Below, piece by piece: positions 48,301 through 61,300 of a DNA stretch of 64,000 nucleotides. The number at the start of each line of letters is the position of its first letter. Position 1 is the stretch's first letter. The position numbers and the translations under genes are program-made. Under the pieces are notes generated by a model, which was not told the origin of the DNA, did no database searches, and was given only the letters and a program-made list of their open reading frames with translations. Source of the stretch: Saccharina japonica (lineage: Eukaryota; Sar; Phaeophyceae; Laminariales; Laminariaceae); NCBI GenBank assembly GCA_008828725.1, contig MEHQ01000798.1:1-64000 (forward strand), in the 5' to 3' direction.

Positions 48301-49391
48301 CTCATTCACATATACCGGAACCATACTCCCTCGAAAAAAAAAAACGCGATGCATGCTGTTTTTCCTCGCGAGCAGCCAAAAGTTCACGGAGCAAACTAAA
48401 AGAAATGAGAAAGCACCCCCCGACACAACCAATATGTGTGCAACACCATACTGATCAAAGCTATAGAATGAGAGCATTCATTCAAAGCGGCCGGCAGCAA
48501 TAGTAGTAGATTTATGAACAGGTCGAACGGTTAGACTTGGCGAGAAAAAGTACGGAGTACCGTTTGTCACGCACCGACCACCGGACAACACACAGCGGTT
48601 GGCAGAACACTGCTCTGCGCGCACCAGATATTGGCGCGCGCGCATCTCTTCGTGTATAGTAGTGCCTTCATGTTTTTCTCGGGACCTAGCACCGGCCTCG
48701 CAATTCCGTTGCGGCAAGGAAGACTCCCTCCGCGTTAATGCCGCGAGGAAAGGAATACAAGAGGGTTTTGGGGGTCGGCGCCCGCTTGTCAGCCTTCATA
48801 CAGGCTTACAAAACGGAACAACAGCACAAAAATCCGAGCAACTCTTTATGTAGCGTTTCGATGGGCTCTCGTGCCAACCGAAACAACACGACCACTTCTT
48901 GGTGTAGCATTCCGGCGTGCTCTTGTTTCAACAAAAACAAGACCGAAATTCGACCACTCTTCGTGTACCATTCCGATGTCCTATTTTGTCACGGGTAGGC
49001 AACAACGCCTCCGTGCGTCGGCGAACTCCCAGGAATATCACTCCGGAAAAAAAAAACAGAGGCGCTAGGCAGCAGACCCCTCGGGTCACCACAAGGTAAG
49101 CCACGGACACCGCCACCAAAATAAACTAAATGTGTGTCTTCTCCGTAAGGACAGGGCGCTGCCTGTCCGCCTGCCTTCCAGCCCTTAGCACCGGTGCTTC
49201 AAAACCAATCTGCCTTCTCGCGTACACCATAATGAGCACAGGTAGAGGTACCCCAATGCTCTGAGGAAAGCGGCGATGCTTTGGTTTCTCGCAACCTCCC
49301 ACGCTGTTACTGCAGAAAAGCGCCCCCGCCCACCCCGAACGCCTGCCAAGTAGCATGCGACCCGACGTTACGGCTCTATCGCTCGAAGTTG
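45338..49391. repeat. Intergenic region between START-like and RBM25 genes
   Basis: No gene recognised. A degenerate tandem repeat of roughly 58 bp lies at about 48830-48990 (CTCTTTATGTAGCGTTTCGA / CTTCTTGGTGTAGCATTCCG / CTCTTCGTGTACCATTCCGA). Several frames of 60-190 codons have no family resemblance. Confidence 0.5.
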
Positions 49392-52300
49392 CTAGCTCTG
49401 CTGCGCCCGCTCCTGGGATCGCAGCGTGCAGAAGACGAGCATGCGCCACATCTTGGTCATGAAAACCGCAGCGTCTTCTTCCAGCACCAGCTTCAGCTCG
49501 TCCAGGATAGTCTGCCCAGCAACAGAGCAAAGCAGAGCAGAGCACAAGGGGTCAAAAAGGGCAAACGCTCGGGTCCTTTACAGTAGAGCAAACACGGGAT
49601 GGTTCCGTGCTTGTCCCGGACAGCGCGGACACGCACCGACGGTCGTACGAGTGCATGCATGTACGGTGCAAATTACTACTGTAGTAACTAATGGTAGTTT
49701 TCTCAACATGCCGCATCGTTACCACGAGTACCCGTTGATAGCATTAACATTATTTGCGTCCCCACGAAACGACACCTGACGCATCACAAGAGATACGGAT
49801 ACAACAACAAAACAGCTATACACACAAAACCCAAAACATCACAGCAACATCAACAAGAAACAACACACCAGCAACAACAACGCAACACATCACGCACCAA
49901 CCAGAAACAACAGCGCAACACACTAAAGCAACGCAACCCGACCAAACGGGCGAGCGAATCGTAACGTACCGAAGCCTACCGCGGAGTCACGCACGCAACA
50001 AGCTCGAGCGACACGGGTTCGTGTAAGTCAAACGGCCCAACAGGCAGTCATTCGTTACCCTCTCCCTCTCCCTCTCGTACACCCGATGACATCAACCCCC
50101 CCCCCGCCCGCCCCCGATCTCCTTTCTTATCTCTTTCACTGCTGCGAAAAAAAACTTAGCTCTGTCACCGCTGCAAAAACAAAATCTCACACTTACCATA
50201 TCACACTAATTCCAAGTAGCCTTTGTCCCCGAAAAGGTAGGTACAATTCTTAAGGGGTTAGACTAGCCCTTTTAAGCATGCGGCTTATTAGGACTGCAGT
50301 CCCGTTGTGGGGACAAAACACTAGGAAATAGAGTCAACATTTAGGTACATGTACATACAGTCAGTGCACGACGAAAAGGGCTAAGGCAAGACCAAACAGA
50401 AAAAAAAAACACGAGTCCAAGTACATACGTACGAGTAGCAGCAGCGAGGCATCGCCTTGGTGGCGCGCACCGCAGCAGCACCACCAGCCATCGCCGCGCC
50501 GGCCGCGCGCACAACACACACACATCCCAACATACCTGCGGGAGGGCGCGCTGTCCCAGCTTGGTCAGAATAAACTCCGTCAGCGTCTTCTCTTCCTCCC
50601 CGAGGTACTCTATGATCTTTTTTACGATCCACGGTCGCATCTTGGCCTGTATGATGTTGTGGCTTTCGACGACCTGCCAGTTGATCTCGTACGCGAAGAG
50701 CTCCTCGCGATCCTAGCAAAAAGCAACATCATCCGACCGAGGAGAAAAAAAAAAAAGGCGATGGGAAGGTTGCAAGATTCAGAGACAAGATTTGGAGACA
50801 AGATCCGGCCGGCAGAGGTCCGTCGCTCAGTTGCTGTTGCTGGCGTTATTGTTATCGTGGTTGTCACAATAACTTATCCTTGGTGACAAGACAATAATTC
50901 AGGGAAAACATACAGAAATAATCAAAGGTTCTCTGTCTTCTTTTGTTGTCTCGTCGAACCCGTCCGAGGTCAGCGGCTATTACACCGTCGCCGCAAAAAA
51001 GAAAAAGAAAAAAAAAACTCGGGACGAAAAGCTGGAAACCAACCAACGTGCAGTTGAAAGCGGTCTACTTCATAAAATTGTTGCGCAAAATAGCTCCAAG
51101 AAGACCCCGTTCTCATACTATACCCCGACAAAAACGCCTGCATACATCGGAAGGGGAGGGGGGAGGGGAGTGGCGAAAAAACGTGAAAACATAAGGGATC
51201 AGTAACCACCCACAAAACATCAAAAACAACAACAGCACAGAAAAACGATGGCTCCCACCGCGTGTTACATCGCGGCAGCAGTGTTTAAGGGGGGTACTTC
51301 ATATTCATGCATGGCAGTAGCCGTATGACCATAGGCCCTCGCATTCCTACCATGCATACCAGGACGGAGCACGTCAGGTTTGCACCGACCAGGCAGACAC
51401 TGCTTGCACCAAGCGCGAATGGCCTTGAGGTGTTGGTCGAGGCACATGAGAGGTGAGCTGCATCCTACTAAGAATCGATTGTGAGGCGGGCTTGCAATGG
51501 GTGACAGATTCGAATTGAGAATTGAGGGGAGGGGGCAGCAACTTTTGAAAATATCAAAAGCAAAATCAGTAAGCACAAGCGGGTCACAGGCGAGAGCCAA
51601 AACACGCCGCCACACACACGCCCAGCGCAGAGGCGGTGAGACACATCGACACACCTTAGGAATGCTGCCGACCAGCTCCTTATCCCTGGCCTTGCCCTTC
51701 TTCTCCACGACGACCGGCGCCTTGGCCACGGCCTGTTCCACAGTCGTCGTAACCGCTACCACTGCTGCTTCGAGCCAAAGCAACAACACACGACAAGCAC
51801 GGGGAAATACGAGGAACGCGGATAGCGGTGGTAGTGGCAGTAGCAGCAGCGGCGGCGACGGTGGCACAGGGAATGGTGGAGCTGGCACGGCGACAACAAG
51901 CCGCCAACATGGGGCAGTCGTTCGAGCGATACATCGTGTGCCCTAGCCACACGCGAGCGAACGAAACAATCAATCGACACCTTGCGGAAGGTTGTTGAGG
52001 GGGGGGGTTCGACGCTACAAAAGCAGGCCGCAAAAGACGGACGAACCGGGGTCGGAAAAAAACGATTGCCGCCGGAGTGCAGGCAATCAACGTGCACGGA
52101 ATAGAACAGACGCACCGGTGTGAGCCGCGCACGACAATCAATCAAGTGGCGCATAACTACGCAAAAACTTGGTGCTGAGCGTGTGGGACGAGAAACCCGA
52201 AGTGACCCTAAAACCTGACACGTCTCTCAAGAGCGTTTCGGTCCCTTTCCCGCGCCCACTGCCAACAGTACTCCCGCACCAACTGTCTACTAATCCCGAC

Positions 52301-55300
52301 CCAGCAATAACTACGAACACACCAAACTAGGCCGCGCTGCTCAAAACGCCTCAACACGTCATGTAAAACCCTGACCCTAACCCTACCACCCTGACTCTAA
52401 GCCCTAGCCTTAACCTGTGTCCTGCGCACAGTGCCGATCAACTAAGTAGACACAAAGCCACGCCGCTCCACCGTAAACCTTCAACACCTAGGCCTCTGAC
52501 CTTCGCCGCGCGAGGCCGCCTCTGCCACCGCCACCGCCGCTCCCCCCTCTGCCTTCTCCTTCTCCGCCTCTTTCTCCTTCTCCGCCTCCTCCTCCTCCTC
52601 CTCTTCATCGTCGTCCGAATCGAGCATGTCGTCTCCAAGAGCGGCGAGCACCGCCTTGCGCCGCCGCAGCTCCTCCTTCCTCTGCCTCTCGTCCGCAGCG
52701 CTAACAACGCCGTTCCCGCTGCCCCCCGCCCCGCCTGAGCCGCCGCCTCCGGCGCCGCCCCCACCACCGCCCCCACCGTCGCTGCCACCGTCGTCGCTGC
52801 CAGCGTTCTCCAAGGCGGAAAGGACCGCTAGGCGCCGCTTGCGCGTCTCCTCCGCTGCCAGCTTCATACGGGCCGCGCGCTTACTGTCCATCTCCTGGCG
52901 CTCTTGACCCCTGTCACTCCCGCCGTTCTTCTCCTTGTCGCCGCTGCTGCGGTCGCTTCTGCTGCTGCCCCCACCGCCAGTGGACCTGTCCCTGTCTCTG
53001 TCCCTGTCCCTATCACTATCGCGGTCCTTAGCATCGCGCCTGTCTCCTCTCGACCGATCCGGGGAACGGTTCCTGTCGCGGTCTGGGGAACGGTCCCGGC
53101 GCCCGCGCTTGCGCTCCCGTGAGCGCGACCGAGAGCGTGACCTGGACCTGGGCATTCGTCAGCCGGCGGGATGCGAACGAGATCAGAGCGGCGGAGGGAG
53201 TTGGGTCGAGGGTGCGGGAGGGGCCGTGTTAGGAGTCATAGGCGTCGGAGCGATGAGTCACGCACGTACACCCGAGGGTGTAAAGGGTAGGTACGGCTGG
53301 TGAGATACAACGGCACAAAGCGTCGGCATTCAGGCAGCAACAACCTTACGTGTAAGGGGGAAGAGGAGGGGGAGAAGAGGAGGAGGAAATGCGGAGGAGG
53401 ACGACGAGGAGGAGGACGAGGAGGACGATAATCGTCGTGAATCGCGAGCGAGCATTCGGAGGACGATAATCATCGTGAATCGCGAGCGAGCATTCGGAAC
53501 GCTGACGCGGCGGGGGCGGGGATTCACATTATTTTTATCGCGCGCTTTTTCTTCGGCGTCGCGGCATCTCACCCCTTCCCTATTCCCCACCACACCGGCA
53601 TACGATAAACTTCCTTCAGTTTTCACGCGACCGCAGAAAAAAAAAAAACGAAATAGTTTTACGGCCCCAGATTTCAAGCTTAACGGTTCTTCGCGCACAC
53701 GCACGATCCCCCGCACCTGCCCTTGCGGCGATCGCCATCCTTGTCCTTGTCGGCTTTGTAACCGTCGTCCTTCTCGTCAGCGGCATCTTTTTCGTCCCGG
53801 CTCTGCATCAACGCCATCGCAACCACCTCCCGTGCCTCTCGGTCCTGAGCATGCAGTCATGTAGGGCAGTCAGTCGCCGCGCACATGTTTTAGGTTCAAG
53901 GTTGTTAAGCCGCGCACATGTTTAAGTATTAATAGGTTAACAGCCCTGTCAAAATATTGGGTATGGCTTCTCAGTTGAGTTTTCATAGGTTCAAGGCCCT
54001 GCTTAAGCAGGTTGTTTTCGGCCCAAACGTGTCCCCTCTAAAGGGCCTTTATTATCGAAGGAATTCCATATTTTCCATGTTTTTTTTTCGCGCAAATTTT
54101 TTTTTTCCCAGATGTTTCTGTGTTTTTTTTCTCTCCATATTCTGGAAATTTAACTTTCCTGATATTTTGCCATCTGTTAATTTTTTTTTCTCCAAAATAT
54201 GGAAATACCAGCTGTTTTTTTTCGGGGAAAAAAAAAGTGGAAAATAAGGGAAAATAGCTCTTCGATTATAGCGGCCCTAAATACCGCATCATGGCTCAGA
54301 CATCCCCCTACCGCTCTACCGTCACCACGGCTCGTCCAGCGTGTCGCCCGCCGAGCTTACCAAGCTCCTGTCAGCTGGGCTGGAAAGAAAAACTGATACG
54401 TACGACACAAAAAAAAAATGTAGAGGAGAGTCTCGGAGCCTCGGCCTTGACCGGGTAAAACAGCCTGGAGGCAAAGGAGCCCACAAAGCGGAGGGGGCAA
54501 AAAACCGAGTGTTTCCGGTACATAGAGCAAAAAAATGCTACGTATCTGAACGAGTGTGATATCATATTATATGTAGGCGGTACTCTCACCCTTGAGATCT
54601 GCTCCTTCCTCTTCGCGTCTTCCTCCTTCTGCTTCTCGCGTCTCTGGGCGTCCTTGATCTTGCGCTGCAGCTCTTGCTTCCGCTCCTCCTCCAACTTCCT
54701 GTCCCTCTCCGCCTGAGGGAGGGAGGGAGGTGGGTAAGTGGGTGGGTGGGTGGGTGGGTGGGTGGGTCACGGGACAGTGGGATAGTCACGGGGGGGGGGG
54801 GTTCACTCATATACATCGACGGTATTTCACCCCTGGGCTTTGTCTTCTCTTGAATGTCTAAACGGCCCTTATGTTTACGCCCGGAGTGGTAGAAAACACA
54901 AACTCAGACTCGTATAACTACGTACGAGTATCCGCTTTATGGCTTTGAAGGCATGCCTTTTCAAGGGGAAAAAAAAACGTTCAAAATAAATAACGATTAC
55001 AGCATCAGTCGCTCGAAGCGCCCCCCCTATATCACAATAGCTGCCGGGAGTACGGGGTGTGTCCGGACTGCAATGTAAGGGATTGTACGTACGTAAGACA
55101 CAAAGCGCAGCATTGGGACACTTGTTGCTGCACGGCCTTCCTGGTCGCTTAGACAAGACCACACTCCTCGTTTTTTTGGACGCTAAGCATGGCGTTCCAA
55201 AAACGGGGGAAATAGCGCCAACCCGCGCCCAATGTCGCAAAGGTGCCAGGAGACATGTCAAGCACGGCAAAACGTGCGCTGTCAAGCTACCAAGGGTGTA

Positions 55301-58300
55301 CGGCCGAGTGTTTCACACTAAAACCTACCTAGTAGTAGTTTGGTGTCCGTTTAAAGGCATGTCAAGGCAAAATTGCTGTCTTGTCAAGGGGTGAAAGTGC
55401 TGTCTCCCGACATTTTTGCAAACATTGTCGAGGTTGTTGTGTGATATCGCTCATATCGGATGCCGAGGGCGTTGCGCTGTACCACTCTGGGTCTAGATAT
55501 ACGGACCGTTTTTATATGAATACATCTATATCTAGGTACAGCGTGGTACTGGTTAGAATGGGAAACCTACTATTATATAGATTGCTCAGCGAAAGGATAA
55601 ACTACTACGAGTACTCTACGAATGGCAAGTACATACAAAATAGATGCATGAGGACCTATATAAGGTTAGCGCATCAATAAACTATAACATTCCTGTAGTA
55701 TATCAACAGTCTATTCAGACGGCGCTGACTGGGTAGTCTTGCCTGGTAGGTTATACTGTCGAACCAACATGCCGTCCATCGCACTCGCACGCCCGGCTTG
55801 CTCTAAGGGTACTATGAACTGGTGTCTACCAGGTACCAGGTATCACATACCAAGCCAAAACGGCCCTACTATGAGCTACTATAATCATAGTACTCGTATT
55901 AATAGTACGAGTACAATACTATATCAGGTATGTCAGAGTTGTGCTCCCTACGAGTACCGTACGCGGGTGACCGATCGACCATCAACCATGGCTCCCAACC
56001 ATTGCTCCATCCCCTCGCACGTGTACCGGCACACCCGACGTCAAAAATATTACCGCACCGTAGGTCTAAACCACGCGCCTTCTTACACCATAGACCCAAA
56101 GGAAGACGCGACTGATCTCTTCACCAACAAGGAAACGCCCATTTCCCACCTGCAAACCCCCTTGATTGCCACAGTGACAGGAAACCAATGCCAACAACCT
56201 TTTTACGCGTCGAACGCTCGACTGCTACGTACCGCGAACCCCCCCCGCCCCCCCCCTACCCCGCTTCCGCCCTCCTTTCTCCTCCCCCCCCCCCCTTCCC
56301 TCACTAAACTGCTTTTCTGCCTGAACTTCTCGATCTCGCTGGTGATGAGCTCCTCCTTCTCCTCGTCCTCATCATCGCTCACGGTAGCGTGCCTCAGCAA
56401 ACATTGCAGCGCCATCGACTCCTTACCCAGTTCCTTTCTTAGCGTTTTGTTCGTCGCGCCCGGTTGGTACCCCGCGCTAGCACCGCTGCCGCCCCCGCTT
56501 CTCGGTTTCACGAAGGAGGCGTCAGCCGGTCGCGGTGGGGGGAGCTTCCGCCGCCGCCGGACGCCGGGGATTTCGCGCCGGGCCAAGAGCTTTATCGTTA
56601 CGATCTTTAATTCGCCATTTCTTAGGGGCTTTTGCTTCGCCCCGTATTTGACTAGGATGGTATTTCGTTCTGAGTTATCGAGAGGCGCGGTGGCGGATGG
56701 CGAGAGGCGGGGGGGGGGGGGTGTACAATTATTTTCATGCTATGGCCGTAGTCGTAGGGGTCGAGGGGGGTTTAGGGGAGGGGATTAGTGGGAGTGCAGG
56801 GGGTGAGATGAAGGAAGTGTGGTATTGTGCTGGAAGCTGGCGACAGCAAGCGTCGGGCCGAGCCGGTTTGGAGGAGACAAGCGGAGCAGTCGGACTCCGG
56901 CGGTGTACGTAGCCGAGCGTGTTTATCAAAAGAGCGGCGTGACGTTTCTGAAAATAACACCGCACCAAGTGGGCTGGAAAATTCGGGGTGCCGACGTACG
57001 AGTGTTGGGTCGAGCGACAAGGCGCACCAAACATATGCTCTAAAGTGCAACACCTAACTTGGTGTCCCGCCGTGGGCAGCGATATCAGAAACGGTAAAAA
57101 AACGTGTGTAATGCCGCTTCTTACGATATAAAAAGCGACAGATTCAACATTTCAGGTTCAAATAATACTAAATACGTAAAAAAAGAAGTCGCGCTAACAG
57201 CTGTCGACCAGAGCAAAACGTGGAGCTTCGTGGCGCGACTTTTACTGCAGTGTACGTTTACGTCTCCGATTGGTAAACGAAAAAACGCGCGAACGAAGCT
57301 CGTTTTTTCTCCACTACGACGCACTCTGCATCCGCTGCCCGTCAACCCAACGATTACTCCAACCTTATCGTTTCCCCCCCGCGCTTGAGCTGTGCCCCCT
57401 ATTCAATACCACCAGTGGCCGAAAACCATAACTTGAAAATATTATCCCGTACCTTGGCTTTGACGGTGTCCAGAAGAGTCTGGTGCCTTGTGGCGGCATC
57501 TTCATCTTTCGGCGATAAAAACACCTCCAGCGAGGGCTGCTCTTTCTTCCCCACCTTCACCAGGATCGACTGTCCGGCCAGCTCCAGGTCGTTCAGCAGC
57601 TGATGTGTACAAGCAGGCATTTGAGAGATGGGGTTAGGGGTCTTCGCCCAGTGCTGTCACCCGAACAATATGTCCTATTCATATATACGAGCAAACAACA
57701 GGCGGTATCTGAGCCCCCCCGCCCCCCACCCCTTCCCGCGCTGCTAACTTACGGCTTAAGCTCCCAAAAAAGAACGAGACGCACCGTTTTGCTGGGGCGC
57801 CTTTACCGGTCTTGACCCACAAATCGTACCAGATAAAGTACCAAACATATTATGATTTCTTGCTGGTTTTACGTGTTTTTGGGTGTTTTTTTTAAAATCA
57901 AATCACGAGAAGCCGCCGACCAACCCTAATCCCAACCTTAGTCCAAGCTAAGGCTCGACCCGTGCGCGCGTTTTGGACGATCTGAAAAAAATGAGCGGAC
58001 CACCACAAAAACTATATTTGGTGCTTTATCTGGTACGATTTGTGGGTCAAGAGGATTGGCAAAGGCTACTCGTACTGGTTTTGCTGGGGCTTCAAACGAA
58101 AAACAGAGCATTTCCGCAAACACTACTGTACATACACACCACAAAAATCGCACGGTGCACCCGTGCACAATCGATTTGCTATCATACGTAATGGCATCCG
58201 TTCGAACGCCACCCCACACGATACCGACACCGACACCGCTGCCAACACACCACATCCCATACCCAAGCAAAACACCGCGCGCGCGGCATACACGGCGACC

Positions 58301-61300
58301 GAAAATCCGCAACTTTCCCGTCCCTCAACAAGAGACACCCTCGGGCCGGGCGACCCGACACAGCACACCACACCGGGGGCACTGGGAGGTTCCCCCAGCC
58401 CACCCGAGCAGCCCCACAAAAAAAAGGAAAAAAAAGTCGGGCTCCTGTTCCCTCCCGCACCTGAACACAGACGGCCGCAGCCTGCGCGGAGCGGTAGGTA
58501 CAGAAGCCGAACGCCTTGGGCAGGTCCGTCGACGGATCCACCGCGCGATTCCACTTGTCCACCCTCCCGCAGCACCAGAGCAGCTCCTCAACCAGCGAGT
58601 TGTCCACCTCGGCCTTCAGCTTGCCGACATACACGTTGATGCTCGCCACCATCCCTCCCCCCCCAGGCAGCATCCCCGCCCCCGGCCCCCCGGCCCCGGG
58701 TGCCCCCGGCATCATCCCCCCCGCCGCGAGCTGGGCAGCCGCGAAAGCATTCTTGCCGCCGGTGCCGTCTGGCCCGATAAGACTGCCGCGCCCCACGCCC
58801 ATGTTGGAAGGGTCGGTGGCACCGGCGCCTTAAGCCCCATGCCCTGCAGGGCGGGGAGGTTGGAGGGGAGCCTCGTCGGGGGTGGGCGCGGGACAGCCCC
58901 TCCTCCCATGCCGGGACCTCTACCGGCCATGCCTGTTATCGTCCCAAGTTAGGAGGCGTTAGTTGGGGAGGGGACGGGGGCGAGGGGTGAGGGGTGAAGG
59001 GGGGGGAGGTCTGAGAGGGTGAGGGGTAGGGTGAAGGGTGGAGGGGGGGTTGACGAGGTGGTGACGGAAGCAGGGAGGGAGGGAGGGGAAGGGACCCGTC
59101 GCTAGCTACGCCAACAAATATCTACGCGTGCGCGATGGATCTCGCGACGGACTGGCCGTACGGCCGGCGGGTCCCCACGCCGCGTCAGCTGAAAGACGCC
59201 TGCGCTACCGGGTAGATAACCAACAGTACGCAGTAGCGCCGCGGCCACGGCGTCGTAATGGCGGCCTCGCTTTGTTAATACGTAGATCTACGAAGCGCCC
59301 GTCGCAACTTGGTACCGGAAAACTGGAATATATCATGTTTCTGACTGAGGTACTACTTTGACGCTCAAGGTAGCCACGGCGCGAAACAAATCAGATATGA
59401 CACGACACAGCGTATCACTGTGAGGTCCATATCACGGTAAACAACGGACAGCTGACGAGTACGTACTGTTGCTGTGTTTCTATTGTTGTGGTTCTCCTGT
59501 CGTTGACTACAGCAATTCAGCATTCGGGGTGGGGTCGTTTACTGGTCGCGTGGTAGATGAGCGCAAGCAACACACAACTGTTTGAGAAAGCACCACCGTG
59601 GTCAGGCGTTCTCTCTTCCGCGCGTACGTCGAAGGATCCTTTCTGCCGTTACAACATCAAAACCACAAGGCAAAGTAGGAGGAGGTTAAGGCGGCCGTCG
59701 TCCCCCCAGTAGCGTGCAGGTCATGCCACCCTCCGCGTCTTACACCAACACCCTGGGTATGGCTAGGATACCGGTCCACCACACACCTTGGTTCATTCCC
59801 ATCCCGCCCATTCCACCCCTTCCCATGCCGGGGCCACCGCCCATCCCCATCCCCGCCCCCCCTCCCCACCCAGGCCTGCCTTGCTGCATCATATTGCCCA
59901 TGCCGGGTGCCATGCCAGGTCCCCTGCCAGGCCCCATGCCTGCAGAGTGCATTTTTGCCGTGAGCATTGTCGGGGGACAGAGCGACAGAGCAGGACGAGA
60001 ACATCGCTCAGATAACGTAACACATGAAGCTGCGGGGTTAAGCCTATAATGGAAGCCAAACCTAAGTATCTGGCCATGGCCACATGCAAGAAAAGGTCTA
60101 CCTCGTCTACTATACGTGTACGTGGTACCTATAGAGATAGCAAGCTGAGCGGAACACGCTGGCAAGTCTCCTCGCTGGTGCACCGAAAGTCTGCTTGGAA
60201 ACCCCATTCGGGAGCAGACAACGCCTTTTAGGTCGAACACCCCCCCCCCTTTCGTCAAGCAGTGTGCCATCCATAATCACGCAAGGGGTACTACATGATA
60301 CCGTAAGGCCCAAAAATTAACATTCAATAATCATAACCCACGAATGACGAAACTAAGAAAGCGAAGGCGTTTTCTCACCGGGTCCCATCCCCCCCCCCCC
60401 CCATCCAGGCCCTCCGTGTCGTGGCCCGCCTTGTCCCGGCACCATGCCGGGCCCCATACCTGAAAAGGTAAAACACGCCACAGATTTGAGAGTTATATAG
60501 CTCTTAACATTGACAACGAGTTATATTCTACCAGGTACGTATATATCTGCAAGTCCTGGCAAGTCTACGATCTAGTTCAAAAGCTCCAGCGATGTGCGAC
60601 AGCAGTATTAATAGTACGAGTATCATACCGGCACTACAGCAGCAGTAGTCTACTGCTGTACGTATATATACCGGTACATACAGCAGTATACCAGTACATT
60701 GTACGGGAGGGGAGGGAGGGAAAGGCTTGAAAGCTGTGGCGTATCAACACTTAGACTTGTACGAGACTACAGACAGCCGTGCGATCAGTCTTGGCGTATC
60801 AGGTGCGCCGCTTAGGGCTGCGTTTTGCAGGACAAGTCCGCTTTGCTCCAGGTACTGCTGCTCTATGTACATACCAACAAAGCATTTCTGCTGGACCACT
60901 CGTGCGATGGTACACAGACTACAGACACAGCCGTGCGATCAGTCTTGGCGTATCAGGTGCGACGCTTAGGGCTGCGTTTTGCCGGACAAGTCAACTCTGC
61001 TCCAGGTACTGCTGCTGTATGTACATACCAACCAAAGCATTTATGCTGGACCACTCGTGCGATATACCTGGTACCGCTTTTACAGGAGCAAGGGTAGGGT
61101 GTGTACGAAAACTCGAGGGGACATTCGTCCGAAGCCAAATCTGTCCCGCGCTTGGAACAGCCTCCCTTGTGCCAATTACGTGCGAGTTTACAGCAGTACT
61201 ACATACGAGTATACGAAAGGTGGCCTTGCCTGAGTTCTGGGGGGTGCACTCCTATTAATAGGTCTACGCGACCTTTTTACCTTCTCATGTTCCTACAACA

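Noticed and set aside
55739-56788. 349-codon plus-strand frame
   Set aside because: It is antisense to RBM25 exon 6, its composition follows C-rich tracts, and no family is recognised.
58056-58952. 298-codon plus-strand frame
   Set aside because: Antisense shadow of the Gly/Pro-rich RBM25 exon 4.
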